64,000 nt of DNA from Caldicellulosiruptor obsidiansis OB47 (GTDB lineage: Bacteria; Bacillota; Thermoanaerobacteria; Caldicellulosiruptorales; Caldicellulosiruptoraceae), in contig NC_014392.1 of the NCBI RefSeq assembly GCF_000145215.1, forward strand, positions 1,434,001-1,498,000, in the 5' to 3' direction. This document shows, one piece after another, positions 1-9,256 of the stretch; position 1 is the first letter of the stretch; each line of letters opens with the position of its first letter. Both the position numbers and the translations under genes were made by a program. The notes under the pieces are model-generated. The model saw nothing but the letters and a program-made list of their open reading frames with translations. It had not been told where the DNA came from and did not search any database.

Positions 1-996
1 TACAGTATACTGTTTTACCTTTTCCATCAAAACCCTGCTGTTGCCTGAACCAACTCCAAAAAAGAGATAGTCATACAAAAACGAAAGACCATACACAATC
101 AAAAGTTCTCGCCGCACATTAGATGAAAGATAAGCCTGGGAAAAATCAACAAGCGAAGAAATCTGAATTTTTATCATTTCAACTGCCTTATTAAACGCTC
201 CAAAGTCCAGTCTAAAACCTGTTATAAGCATTAAAAAAAATAAAAATATAGCCCCATACTGTAGAAGACTCTTTTTCTGGTCTTTACCAGCTAATAGAAA
301 ATAAATAAACAAAGCTAACAAAAATCCTATGTAATTTGCTCTGCTTGTGGTAAGAATCAAAAGTGGGATAGCCAAAACTGCGCCTAAAAAGGCTGCCCAC
401 TTTTTGAAAAAATTATTATCACTCTTGTTTACCGCAACAGCTAAAATAAAAGGCAAATATAAAACTAAATAAGTTGCAAAATCGTTTGGATTTGCAAAAA
501 AGGTTGAAGGAGTTCTATGAAGATTATATAAAGGTACCTTAGATGTCCACAAATGTTTGTCAGTCACTACTTCTAAATAGCCTACAGCAAGATGGATTAT
601 AAATGAAATCAATATTATTTTTTCAAAAACATCCCATCTAAGATATTTTGAGTAATACATAAATATCAATATCACAAATATATTGATTGTTAAAAAAATC
701 TGGTCCCTCACTGCACTTTTTACATTCTGAGCCCATAAAAAACTTAAAAGTGAGTAGGCACACCACCCTATTAGAAAAAAAGTCGAAAAGTTAAGAAAAC
801 TTTTCAGCTCAATCCCATTTAACATCAAGTCAATAAAAATGAAAAAAAACAAAAATGCCAAAAATATTCTATATGCAAAAAGGTAGCTCAACTTTGGATA
901 CGCAAGCGTACTTCCAAAAAAACCACTCAAAAAGGTCAAGTACAAAATAGCTGGAATAACCTGCTGCTTCAATCTAACTCTAAATGCATTCTCCAT
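1..996 (-). CDS. O-antigen ligase/polymerase-like membrane protein (partial, 3' end outside window)
   Basis: About 332 codons are visible before the window edge. The start is ATG at 996, giving MENAFRVRLKQQ, and it overlaps the end of the preceding minus-strand gene by 17 bases. The protein is strongly hydrophobic with many membrane spans. It carries two hallmarks of the Wzy/O-antigen-ligase family: an asparagine-rich NPNDFA stretch within a membrane segment and an SRANYIG segment after the next span, then FGVGSGNSR near the visible end. By family it should polymerise or ligate glycan repeat units at the outer face of the membrane. Its overlap with a second protein of the same class suggests the two are translated together. 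Whether it is a polymerase or a ligase cannot be told from sequence. Confidence 0.8.
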   Translation of the reverse strand, partial: MENAFRVRLKQQVIPAILYLTFLSGFFGSTLAYPKLSYLFAYRIFLAFLFFFIFIDLMLNGIELKSFLNFSTFFLIGWCAYSLLSFLWAQNVKSAVRDQIFLTINIFVILIFMYYSKYLRWDVFEKIILISFIIHLAVGYLEVVTDKHLWTSKVPLYNLHRTPSTFFANPNDFATYLVLYLPFILAVAVNKSDNNFFKKWAAFLGAVLAIPLLILTTSRANYIGFLLALFIYFLLAGKDQKKSLLQYGAIFLFFLMLITGFRLDFGAFNKAVEMIKIQISSLVDFSQAYLSSNVRRELLIVYGLSFLYDYLFFGVGSGNSRVLMEKVKQYTV

Positions 997-2170
997 CTGT
1001 AGCTCTCCACCTTTTAAATCTGTAAATAGGCAAGAAAAGATAAAATGTATATAACATGTTAATTAACAGCATCCTACTATTTGTAATTTCAGCCATATCA
1101 AACATCTGAAAAATGGTTATAAGAATAAATCCAATAAGAATATTTCTATCATATTCTTCTTTGTGTTTAAAAAAATTATATGCAGAAAGAAAAACCGAAA
1201 AATAAACTATAAAAACCAAAATCATATATCCTATTATACCATATTCAATGAGGGTATTTAAAAACAAATTATGTGCCGAGTGAAGTGCAACTATACCCGG
1301 CGCTTTTAATTTTCTAAAAAATAATTCAAATTGACCTGCTCCTATTCCTTCGAACAAGCTTTTGTGTGAAAAATATCTTAAGACAAACTCAATTACAAAA
1401 ACTCTCTGCCCCACAGCTGTCTTAGGATTTGTTATATCATTTAGTTTTGGAATTCTGTAAAGAATTTTAGGTAGAAAAATAGTCACTATACCAGTCAGTG
1501 CCAAGAAAACTGGTAAGATATTTTTTCTAATAAGGTAAATATTTATAAGAAGAAACTCAAATATATATACTACAAACCCTGTCCTTGACCCAGAAAGTAA
1601 GATTTCTATAAATATTAAAAGTGATAACAAAAGTTTTGACTTTTCGTCTTCTAACTTGTTTATCACAAGCGGATAAACCATAACTAAAAAAAACGCAAAT
1701 ATATTTGGATTAAAAAAGATTGAAATAGTTCTCTCTCTAAAACTTTTGAAAGCTATATAGTATAAAAATTCAAAAATACATACAACTGAAGCAATTGCTA
1801 ATAAAAACAACCATATTTTTTCTGTTTTCAAAATGCAATCTTCGTTACATGAAATGAGGAAGATATAAAATATTGCTGGGAATACAAAAGCATTTATTAC
1901 ACCTATAATAGCCTTGTCCTTGTCTAAACTGACATTTAGTAACAAGAGAGAAATCAATGCAAGGCCCACATAAAAAAACATAGGAACAAAATTCAAAATG
2001 TCAAATTTTATTTTCAGTTTATAGACATAAAAGGCTGTAAAAAATACCACCAAGAAGAACAAATATACAGGAAAATACGAATATCTAACAAATTGCATAG
2101 TAGCAGCAGCACCTACAGCAAGCAAAAATTCATACTTATTGGTTTTCAAGTAACTGATCAGCCGGCACAT
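980..2170 (-). CDS. O-antigen ligase/polymerase family membrane protein
   Basis: 396 residues with roughly ten or more membrane segments. Family motifs are visible in order: FFNPNIFAFFLVMVYP near residue 150, SGSRTGFVVY near 190, GIGAGQFELFF near 275 and HSAHNLFLNTLIEYG near 300. The last is the typical histidine-containing region of Wzy_C proteins. The ATG at 2170 is preceded by AAGGGAG at good spacing, so I keep it although it overlaps the acetyltransferase gene by 35 bases. Its place next to sugar-nucleotide genes and a Wzz-like protein supports a role in polymerising or attaching a surface polysaccharide. Its exact substrate is unknown. Confidence 0.85.
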   Translation of the reverse strand: MCRLISYLKTNKYEFLLAVGAAATMQFVRYSYFPVYLFFLVVFFTAFYVYKLKIKFDILNFVPMFFYVGLALISLLLLNVSLDKDKAIIGVINAFVFPAIFYIFLISCNEDCILKTEKIWLFLLAIASVVCIFEFLYYIAFKSFRERTISIFFNPNIFAFFLVMVYPLVINKLEDEKSKLLLSLLIFIEILLSGSRTGFVVYIFEFLLINIYLIRKNILPVFLALTGIVTIFLPKILYRIPKLNDITNPKTAVGQRVFVIEFVLRYFSHKSLFEGIGAGQFELFFRKLKAPGIVALHSAHNLFLNTLIEYGIIGYMILVFIVYFSVFLSAYNFFKHKEEYDRNILIGFILITIFQMFDMAEITNSRMLLINMLYTFYLFLPIYRFKRWRATDGECI

Positions 2171-2876
2171 CTTTTATCTCCCTTGCAGGATTTCCCACAA
2201 CAATCTTTCTTGGCATGACATCTTTTGTAACAACACTACCGGCACCTACAAACCCTTCTTCTCCAATAACCTTGCCGGGAAGCACAGTTGCATTTGCACC
2301 TATCCTGCCACCTCGTTTCACTGTAACACCTTTGAAATACTTTGCCCTGTCCTTCCCTCTTCCCGCAAAATTATCGTTTGAGGTAACAACACACGGTGCA
2401 ATAAACGCCCAATCTTCAATCTCTGAAAGAGCAGTGATATATGCATTTGTCTCTATTTTGCAATAGCTTCCAATAATTGTTTTGTTTTCTATGCTAACAC
2501 CACGACCTATAATGGTGTATTCACCAATACTTACATTTTCTCTTATTGTCACAAGATCAGCTATAAAGACATTGTCTGAAATAAAAGCACCTCTATAGAT
2601 TATGCTATTTGCTCCAATCTTGACGTTGTTGCCTATTTTAGCGGGTGGAAGAACAATTTCTTCTGTGGTTTTGCTCGCAATAGCCTTTTGAGGAGATTTT
2701 CCTATAATTGTCCCATCAGAAATTTCGACATTGTCTCCTATAATGCTTCCTTTTTTTATAATTACGTTGTGACCAATCTTGCATCCGCTACCTATCTTAA
2801 CATCATCTTCTATCACAACAAAATAGCCCATTTCAACGTCTTCAGCTATTTTTGCTTTCTCACTTATAAATCTCAT
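2136..2876 (-). CDS. WbpD/WlbB-like hexapeptide-repeat N-acetyltransferase
   Basis: 246 residues made almost wholly of left-handed beta-helix hexapeptide repeats (about residues 10-225; for example IGSGCKIGHNVIIKKGSIIG) and ending in the VGNPAREI motif common in these acetyltransferases. By homology class and context it should transfer acetyl from acetyl-CoA to the 3-amino group of UDP-GlcNAc3NA, making UDP-2,3-diacetamido-2,3-dideoxyglucuronate. The upstream neighbours are the dehydrogenase, oxidoreductase and aminotransferase expected for the earlier steps, and the gene overlaps the oxidoreductase by 4 bases. It is longer than classic WlbB proteins (about 190 residues) because of extra N-terminal repeats, so a related acyl acceptor is possible. 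Confidence 0.82.
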   Translation of the reverse strand: MRFISEKAKIAEDVEMGYFVVIEDDVKIGSGCKIGHNVIIKKGSIIGDNVEISDGTIIGKSPQKAIASKTTEEIVLPPAKIGNNVKIGANSIIYRGAFISDNVFIADLVTIRENVSIGEYTIIGRGVSIENKTIIGSYCKIETNAYITALSEIEDWAFIAPCVVTSNDNFAGRGKDRAKYFKGVTVKRGGRIGANATVLPGKVIGEEGFVGAGSVVTKDVMPRKIVVGNPAREIKDVPADQLLENQ

Positions 2877-3997
2877 CTTACTAATCTCTGCCTTTCATAA
2901 CTGTTTTTCATATTCATTGTTGAAAAGTTGGTAACAGGCAGTTTTACAGGTCTTTTCTCAATTGCTGATTTATAAATACCCAAGATTATCTCAAGCGACT
3001 TTTTACCTTCCTCTCCAGTTACCAGTGGATTCCGTCCGCTTTTGATGGCTTCAATAACATCCCTGAAAAGAGGAGTGTGACCAAACCCGTATACATTGTC
3101 TGGATTTTCGGCAAACTTTTCTAAAGCCTCTTTTTCATCCTCATCAGGCACACGCCACACAACAATTCTGTTAACCGATGTACCACCAAGCACTGCTGTG
3201 CCTGTTTGACCAAATACGCTGAGCGTCTCTTCCAAATTTGAAGGCCAAACACATGTAGTCCCTTCAACAATTCCTCTTGCCCCACTTTTGAATTTCAAGA
3301 TAGCAAATCCTGTATCTTCTGCTTCAATCGGTCTTAAAAATGTTTCTATATCACCATAAATCTCGTCAACCTCAGAACCTATTATCCATTGTAAAAGGTC
3401 AATGTTGTGGGTACATTGGTTCATAAGCGCACCACCATCTTGTTCCCATGTGCCTCTCCAGCTATCTTGTCTGTAGTATTCATTGTTTCTATTCCATCTA
3501 ATACTTGCAACAGCGTACAGTATCTTGCCGAATTTGCCACTGTCGATGGTACTTTTAAGTTTTTGCACACTTTTATTAAACCTGTTTTGCAGACATACAC
3601 CAAGTACTTTTTTCTTTTCTCTTGCTTTTTTAATCATCAAATCTGCATCTTCTATTGAAAGTGCCATGGGCTTTTCTACAATCACATGCTTGTTAAAATC
3701 CAAAGCAACAAGTGTCTGCTCAGCATGGCATCCACTGTATGTTGCTATGTCAACTACGTCACATTCTTGATCTTTTAACATCTTTATATAATCGGTGTAT
3801 ATGGGTATATCCTTTTTTATTTCAATTCCTTTGGTTGCAAGCAGTTCATAATACTTTCGTCTTGTCCTCAAAGCTTTCTGGCTATCTAAGTCACAAAATC
3901 CCACAACCTCAAGCTGGTCATAGTTGTTGGCATAAGCCTCAGCATGTTTGAATGATATTCTCCCACATCCAACAAGACAGATTTTTAACTTTTCCAT
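2873..3997 (-). CDS. Gfo/Idh/MocA oxidoreductase, WbpB/WlbA-like
   Basis: 374 residues. The N-terminal Rossmann domain begins KICLVGCGRISFKHAEAY with a G-x-G-x-x nucleotide motif. The conserved EKPMAL motif near residue 110 supplies the family's catalytic lysine. The C-terminal domain carries the substrate-facing histidines (QCTHNIDLLQWI). In the proposed pathway it oxidises C3 of UDP-GlcNAcA to the 3-keto sugar using NAD. It lies between the UDP-GlcNAc dehydrogenase gene (29-base gap) and the acetyltransferase gene (4-base overlap), so all are probably in one operon. Gfo/Idh proteins act on many sugars; the assignment rests on the neighbours. Confidence 0.85.
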   Translation of the reverse strand: MEKLKICLVGCGRISFKHAEAYANNYDQLEVVGFCDLDSQKALRTRRKYYELLATKGIEIKKDIPIYTDYIKMLKDQECDVVDIATYSGCHAEQTLVALDFNKHVIVEKPMALSIEDADLMIKKAREKKKVLGVCLQNRFNKSVQKLKSTIDSGKFGKILYAVASIRWNRNNEYYRQDSWRGTWEQDGGALMNQCTHNIDLLQWIIGSEVDEIYGDIETFLRPIEAEDTGFAILKFKSGARGIVEGTTCVWPSNLEETLSVFGQTGTAVLGGTSVNRIVVWRVPDEDEKEALEKFAENPDNVYGFGHTPLFRDVIEAIKSGRNPLVTGEEGKKSLEIILGIYKSAIEKRPVKLPVTNFSTMNMKNSYERQRLVR

Positions 3998-4026
3998 GTA
4001 ACAAATCCTCCGTTACCTTGTATTTT

Positions 4027-5340
4027 TTATAGTTTATAAACCTTGTCTGATTTTATGCCTTTTGTTGCGTTTCTTGTATCAAAAATGAGGTTAGCATTCT
4101 CTACGATAAACTTATAATCATATTTTGAGTGGTCTGTTGTGATAACAACTATATCATACTCTTTGAGCGACTCTGCTGTAAAATCTACCGAGAAATATTG
4201 TTTGCCATTATAAGTAAAACTCGGTACATATGGGTCATTGTATTCTATCTCTGCATTCTCTTTTTCAAAAATCTCGATAATCTTCAAAGCAGGTGACTCT
4301 CTTATATCATCAATATCTTTTTTGTATGCCACGCCTAAAATTAAAATTTTTGAGCCGTTCAAAGGTTTCTTGAATTTGTTGAGGATTTTCATAACTCTTT
4401 CAACCACGTACTCTGGCATATAGTTGTTTATCTCACCAGCTATCTCAATGAGCCTTGTATGATAATCATATTCACGCGCTTTCCAAGTAAGATAAAACGG
4501 GTCAATCGGTATGCAATGACCACCAAGCCCAGGTCCAGGATAAAATGCCATAAATCCATATGGTTTTGTCTTTGCTGCTTCAATGACCTCCCAAATATCA
4601 ATGTTCATCCTTTCGCACAAAATAGCCATTTCGTTTATAAGGGCAATGTTTATATTTCTGAAGGTATTTTCTAAAATCTTTTCCATTTCTGCAACTCGTG
4701 GAGAACTAACCTTGAATACCTCTCCTTCTAACACATTCTCGTAAAGCCTTGCAGCTATCTCAGTACATGCTTTTGTCACACCGCCTACAACCTTTGGTGT
4801 GTTCTTTGTGTTATACACCTTGTTGCCCGGGTCAACTCTTTCAGGTGAAAAAGCTAAGAAGAAATCCTCACCGCATTTTAGCCCACTTTCTTCCAAGATA
4901 GGTTTTACCACTTCTTCAGTTGTCCCTGGATATGTAGTACTCTCTAAAACAACCAACATCCCTCTGTGAAGGTATTTTGCAATCTCCCTTGTAGAATTTA
5001 CAACGTACGAAATGTCTGGCTGTTTGTATTTATCAAGTGGAGTGGGAACACATATAGCAACAGCATCAACATCACTAATTTTGCTGTAGTCAGTTGTGGC
5101 AAAGATTCTACCTTCCTTTACAAGATCAGCAAGTTCTTTGTCCACAACATCGCCTATATAATTTTGGCCTCTGTTTACCATGTCAACTCTCTTTTGCTGT
5201 ATATCAAAACCAATAACCTTGTACCCTGCTTTTGCCTTTTCGACAGCAAGCGGAAGTCCTACATATCCAAGCCCTACAACTCCAATAACTGCTGTTTTGT
5301 TCTCAATCTTCTCAAGAAGTTTTTGTGCAATTTCATTCAT
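4027..5340 (-). CDS. UDP-N-acetylglucosamine 6-dehydrogenase-like (WbpA) nucleotide sugar dehydrogenase
   Basis: 437 residues, the normal length for this family. The N-terminal Rossmann motif is VVGLGYVGLPLAVEKAKAGY. The catalytic cysteine lies in GLGGHCIPIDPFYLTWKA near residue 265. A C-terminal UDP-binding domain begins about residue 320. The family performs a two-step NAD-dependent oxidation of the C6 hydroxyl to a carboxylate. The GHCIPIDPFY form and the neighbouring WbpB, WbpE and WbpD homologues favour UDP-GlcNAc over UDP-glucose as substrate. The start overlaps the stop of the aminotransferase gene by one base, indicating translational coupling. Confidence 0.88.
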   Translation of the reverse strand: MNEIAQKLLEKIENKTAVIGVVGLGYVGLPLAVEKAKAGYKVIGFDIQQKRVDMVNRGQNYIGDVVDKELADLVKEGRIFATTDYSKISDVDAVAICVPTPLDKYKQPDISYVVNSTREIAKYLHRGMLVVLESTTYPGTTEEVVKPILEESGLKCGEDFFLAFSPERVDPGNKVYNTKNTPKVVGGVTKACTEIAARLYENVLEGEVFKVSSPRVAEMEKILENTFRNINIALINEMAILCERMNIDIWEVIEAAKTKPYGFMAFYPGPGLGGHCIPIDPFYLTWKAREYDYHTRLIEIAGEINNYMPEYVVERVMKILNKFKKPLNGSKILILGVAYKKDIDDIRESPALKIIEIFEKENAEIEYNDPYVPSFTYNGKQYFSVDFTAESLKEYDIVVITTDHSKYDYKFIVENANLIFDTRNATKGIKSDKVYKL

Positions 5341-6449
5341 TATAAACTCCCTCCAAATTGATTTATTGAAGTTGTTATATACTCTATCTCTTCATCTGTT
5401 AGTTCAGGAAACATTGGAATTGCAAATGATTTTTTGCAAAGCCTTTCAGCAACTTCAAAATCACCTTCTTTATATCCCAAAAAGCTCAAGGCTTTAGTTA
5501 AATGTAGTGGTACAGGATAATATATACCTGTTGCAATTCCTTTCTGGGCTAAATATTCCATTATAAGCTCTCTTTTTTCATGTTGTAGAACATACAGATG
5601 ATATATGTGTCCAAACTCATAATTATTACTTTTTTTGGGAGTAACAAGTCCATCAAGCTTAAGCTCTGTAGAAAACTTTTGAGCTATTTCTATTCTTCTT
5701 TTATTCCAATTATCAATATATTTGAGTTTAACGAGAAGTATCGCAGCCTGCACTTCGTCAAGCCTGCTGTTAAATCCTATCATCTCATTGAAATACTTCT
5801 TTTTAGAACCATGTTGTCTGAGCATCCTTGCTCTTTCCGCAATCTCGTCAGAATCTGTTACAATCAGACCACCGTCACCAAACCCGCCTAAGTTCTTTGT
5901 AGGAAAGAACGAAAAACATCCCACATCTCCAATTGTACCTGCTTTTTTTCCTTCAAATTCAGCACCAAATGCCTGGCAGGCATCTTCGATAATATACAAG
6001 TTATACTTTTTGGCAATTTGTACTATTTTCTTCATGTCGCACACTTGACCAAATATATGGACAGGAATAATAGCTTTCGTTTTCTCCGAAATCTTTTCTT
6101 CTATCTTTTCAGGGTCTATGTTGTACGATAAAGGCTCAATGTCAACAAAAACGGGTTTGGCACCCACCCTCACTATTGCCTCAGCTGTTGCAAAAAAGGT
6201 AAAAGGAGTGGTTATAACCTCATCACCTTTTCCTATACCAAGGCTTTCAAGTGCTATAACAAGGGCGTCTGTACCATTTCCAACACCTATAGCATGCTTT
6301 ACATTTAGATATTCTGCACACTTTTTCTCAAACTCTGTAACTTTTGGTCCCAAAATATACTTTCCGCTTTCAAAGACTTCTTTCACACTTTCTATTATTT
6401 CCTGTGAAATACTTTTGTACTGTCTTTTCAAATCAATAAGCGAGATCAT
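5340..6449 (-). CDS. DegT/DnrJ/EryC1 family PLP aminotransferase, WbpE-like
   Basis: 369 residues. The fold-type I aminotransferase signature is clear: GVGNGTDALVIALESLGIG near residue 57, an EDACQAFGAEF aspartate/glutamine pair near 155, and the PLP-binding lysine in FFPTKNLGGFGDGG near 183. By context it converts the 3-keto sugar nucleotide made by the neighbouring WbpB homologue into the 3-amino sugar with glutamate as donor. It is upstream-most of the four sugar-nucleotide genes in transcription order and follows the Wzz-like gene after 43 bases. The same family includes aminotransferases for other sugars, so specificity is inferred. Confidence 0.87.
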   Translation of the reverse strand: MISLIDLKRQYKSISQEIIESVKEVFESGKYILGPKVTEFEKKCAEYLNVKHAIGVGNGTDALVIALESLGIGKGDEVITTPFTFFATAEAIVRVGAKPVFVDIEPLSYNIDPEKIEEKISEKTKAIIPVHIFGQVCDMKKIVQIAKKYNLYIIEDACQAFGAEFEGKKAGTIGDVGCFSFFPTKNLGGFGDGGLIVTDSDEIAERARMLRQHGSKKKYFNEMIGFNSRLDEVQAAILLVKLKYIDNWNKRRIEIAQKFSTELKLDGLVTPKKSNNYEFGHIYHLYVLQHEKRELIMEYLAQKGIATGIYYPVPLHLTKALSFLGYKEGDFEVAERLCKKSFAIPMFPELTDEEIEYITTSINQFGGSL

Positions 6450-6492
6450 TTTTAAGCCCTCATCTCCATTCTGATTTATTATTATGGAAATA

Positions 6493-7278
6493 TTACAAAT
6501 TTTGTATGATATATTTTCTCTCCCTATATATTACATACAAAATTGCAATAATCACACCTGCCAGCATTCCAGCAACAACTCTCAATGCCTTTTCAAACTT
6601 GCTTCCAGCAGACTCATATACCTTTACTTTTCCATATTGATAAATAGCACTTTTTAAGTCAACCATTTTACTGTAATGAGAATTTACCCATTTTATAAGA
6701 CTTATAGCAGCTGAAATTTGACTGAGTTGCTCTTGCTCACTCAAATTTAGTTTTGTCTTTTCATACTTACTTTTTTCAAGCAAAAGCTCATCCAAAAGTT
6801 TTTGAGCAGCTTCTGACTTACTTTTCAAATCTGAGATTACCTGATTATCTAAACTTTTGAGATATTCATTTAGCATATTCTGTGCAGCAGCCTGTGAATC
6901 AGCTACAGCTTTTATAACAACATAGTTTATCCCGCTTTTTGAAGCTTTAGGTTCAATAAAAACTCCAAATCTCTCATCTTCACCATATCTGCTTGTGACA
7001 TAGTCAATAAAGGGTGGATTTAGTGCTACCATCTCTAAGTATTCTTTGTTCAAGTCCAATGCAGTCACGTTGGAATACAGACCTTGTACTATATTGGAAA
7101 CGTCGGGTGATGAAGTATTGAAGTTGAATGGATTTAAAAGATTATTATCAAGCCTTAGGTTTGTCTCAGCCGTCCACAAAGTTTTTGTAAAAAATTGTAC
7201 AGTCACAGCTGATAGTATCAAAAATAATACAACTATTACTACTATATCCTTGATTCTCTTTTTGAATATATAAATCAT
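6493..7278 (-). CDS. Wzz-type polysaccharide chain-length determinant protein
   Basis: 261 residues with a membrane segment at about 10-30, a long extracytoplasmic part containing a charged helical region (about 140-185) and a second membrane segment at about 230-250. This is the two-span Wzz/YveK architecture. Such proteins set the length of polymerised surface glycan and in Firmicutes often work with a separate BY-kinase, which is not in this window. Its position at the head of the WbpEABD and Wzy-like genes fits. The sequence is diverged and lacks a clear proline-glycine motif before the second span, so I call the family rather than a gene name. Confidence 0.75.
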   Translation of the reverse strand: MIYIFKKRIKDIVVIVVLFLILSAVTVQFFTKTLWTAETNLRLDNNLLNPFNFNTSSPDVSNIVQGLYSNVTALDLNKEYLEMVALNPPFIDYVTSRYGEDERFGVFIEPKASKSGINYVVIKAVADSQAAAQNMLNEYLKSLDNQVISDLKSKSEAAQKLLDELLLEKSKYEKTKLNLSEQEQLSQISAAISLIKWVNSHYSKMVDLKSAIYQYGKVKVYESAGSKFEKALRVVAGMLAGVIIAILYVIYRERKYIIQNL

Positions 7279-7296
7279 TTTTGGCTTTTCTCCTTT

Positions 7297-8184
7297 CTAT
7301 CTCTGGGTGATGAGTTTCAATGTGCCATCTGGGAATATCAGTGCAACAATGTTGCCATTTTGTTCTGTTGTAAATATTTTAACTTTAAATTTCTCCAATC
7401 TCCTTATTGTGGATGAGTGTGGATGACCGTACGGATTGTCTTTTCCCACACTTATGATAGCCACTTTGGGATTTACCTTTTCTAAAAATAAACTTGAAGT
7501 TGCAGCATAACTTCCATGATGAGAAACCTTCAAAACATCTGCCTTTATATCATGAACATTTTTTACTATATCGTATTCTACATTCTTTGAAATATCACCT
7601 GTAAATAATACTCTTTTTCCCGCAAATTCAAGCATGACAACCACACTTGAATCATTCAAATCATCATAATCTTTAAGAGGTGATAAAAAAGTTAATGTAA
7701 CACCATTTAATTTCAGTCTATCAAACGGTCTTGCAATTGAAATTTTTAGGTTCTTTTTCTTCAGTGCGTTTAGCATATCCTCAAATGTCTGAGTATTTGT
7801 TGTTTTATTGGTTGTATAAAATCTTTCTATGTCATATTTAGAAATAATCTTGTCCATATTGCCAATATGGTCCTCATGCGGATGAGTTGCAATCACCACA
7901 TCCAATTTTTTGACATTTAATCTATCTAAGGTTTGTAAAACATCCTGTTCAGCAGAATTCGGCCCTGAGTCAATCAATACAAACTTATTTTCGGGTGTTT
8001 TTATCAGTATACTATCTCCCTGACCTACATCCAAAAAAAATACACTACATACTTGCTTATCTAAAAACTGGGCTGAATTTGTTCCCCAAAAGTCAGAAGT
8101 TTGAAATAGATACGAACATCCACTTAAAAAAAGAAAGAAAGCAATTGTTACTAAAAGAACATATACTGAAAATCTTCTTTGCAT
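7297..8184 (-). CDS. ComEC/Rec2-like metallo-beta-lactamase-fold hydrolase, predicted lipoprotein
   Basis: 295 residues. The N-terminus is a lipoprotein signal with lipobox LSGC near residue 20-23. The rest is one metallo-beta-lactamase domain with DVGQGDSIL, the metal-binding HPHEDHIGN motif near residue 100, a GDI aspartate near 195 and VSHHGS near 218, as in the C-terminal domain of ComEC. Stand-alone secreted versions are common in clostridia and may degrade DNA or other phosphodiesters, but their substrates are mostly unproven. There is no ComEC channel domain. It lies 32 bases downstream of etfA and 18 bases upstream of the glycan genes. Confidence 0.82.
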   Translation of the reverse strand: MQRRFSVYVLLVTIAFFLFLSGCSYLFQTSDFWGTNSAQFLDKQVCSVFFLDVGQGDSILIKTPENKFVLIDSGPNSAEQDVLQTLDRLNVKKLDVVIATHPHEDHIGNMDKIISKYDIERFYTTNKTTNTQTFEDMLNALKKKNLKISIARPFDRLKLNGVTLTFLSPLKDYDDLNDSSVVVMLEFAGKRVLFTGDISKNVEYDIVKNVHDIKADVLKVSHHGSYAATSSLFLEKVNPKVAIISVGKDNPYGHPHSSTIRRLEKFKVKIFTTEQNGNIVALIFPDGTLKLITQR

Positions 8185-8216
8185 TACTTAAACTTCCTCC
8201 AGTGCACCTCAAAAAA

Positions 8217-9221
8217 TCAGCAGCCTTTGAGCCTACTTTTAAAAGCTTTTATAAAACTTTTCATAATAGAGGTAGCATCTGCTACAATCCCGTAATGAGC
8301 AATTTTAAAAATCTGCGCATCTTTGTTTTTGTTAACTGCTATTATAAGTTTTGGATTGCCAATTCCACAAATATGATGGGCTGCACCTGAAATACCAAAA
8401 GCAAAATATATCTGTGGTGATACAATCTTACCACTTTGACCAATTTGATATTCTTTGTCAAGCCAGCCCATGTCAACAAGTGGTCGTGTGACACCCACTG
8501 CACCGTTTAGGAGATTTGCAAGTTCAAAGGCATATTTTAAATTTTCCTTGTCTTTAATTCCCCTTCCTACACCAATAACTATTTTAGCACTTTCAAGTTT
8601 GTTATCAATATTCTCAGCTAAATTTTTTTCAATAATCTTTACTCTGTCAGAAAAAGGTTTAAGGTTCTCAAAAAGATTTGAGACAATTTCTACTTTGCTG
8701 TCAACAGTCTCAAAAGAACATTCAGCTACATTTTTTATTTTTAAGGTAGCAAAGACAATAGAAGAATTTTTGACTGAAATCTTAGCGTTTATATTTCCTG
8801 CATATGCAGGCTTCAAAAAACTGTAGTTGTGAGTACTATCATCAAAAATAAGGTCTGTACAATCAACTGCAAACCCGCATGAAAAGCGTGCAGCAACTCT
8901 TGCTAAAACTGACTTTATAAAATCGCTTGAAGTTGAAATGACGGCATGAGGTTTTATAGTATTTATATGCTGGGTTATAGCTTCGATGTAAGGCTGTTCC
9001 CAGTCTGAAAAAAGGTCATTCTCATAGATGACAATTTGACTTACTGGAAGTGTTTTCAGGTAATTTATATCTTTATTCTCCACTTGCCTATTCGAATATA
9101 GGTGTAAAATAATCTTTTTATCTTTAACTGCAATTCTGCTATCAATGAAAGAAAGAAGAGAAACAAGCTGTGAGATTTCATCAACATGATAAATTGCCGG
9201 TACAAATATCACATGTTCCAT
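8217..9221 (-). CDS. etfA: Electron transfer flavoprotein alpha subunit
   Basis: 334 residues. The C-terminal FAD-binding domain is well conserved: KIVIGVGRGIK, then the VGVTRPLVDMGWL region near 245, QIGQSGKIVSPQIYFAFGISGA and NKNKDAQIFKIAHYGIVAD. The N-terminal half is less conserved, as usual. With EtfB it forms a heterodimer that passes electrons between an acyl-CoA dehydrogenase and another carrier. It is the third gene of acd-etfB-etfA, 35 bases after etfB. Whether it is a bifurcating type (second FAD in EtfB) is not decided by what I can see. Confidence 0.92.
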   Translation of the reverse strand: MEHVIFVPAIYHVDEISQLVSLLSFIDSRIAVKDKKIILHLYSNRQVENKDINYLKTLPVSQIVIYENDLFSDWEQPYIEAITQHINTIKPHAVISTSSDFIKSVLARVAARFSCGFAVDCTDLIFDDSTHNYSFLKPAYAGNINAKISVKNSSIVFATLKIKNVAECSFETVDSKVEIVSNLFENLKPFSDRVKIIEKNLAENIDNKLESAKIVIGVGRGIKDKENLKYAFELANLLNGAVGVTRPLVDMGWLDKEYQIGQSGKIVSPQIYFAFGISGAAHHICGIGNPKLIIAVNKNKDAQIFKIAHYGIVADATSIMKSFIKAFKSRLKGC

Positions 9222-9256
9222 TTCTCTTTTTAGTCCCCCTTATGAAATTGAAGTTT

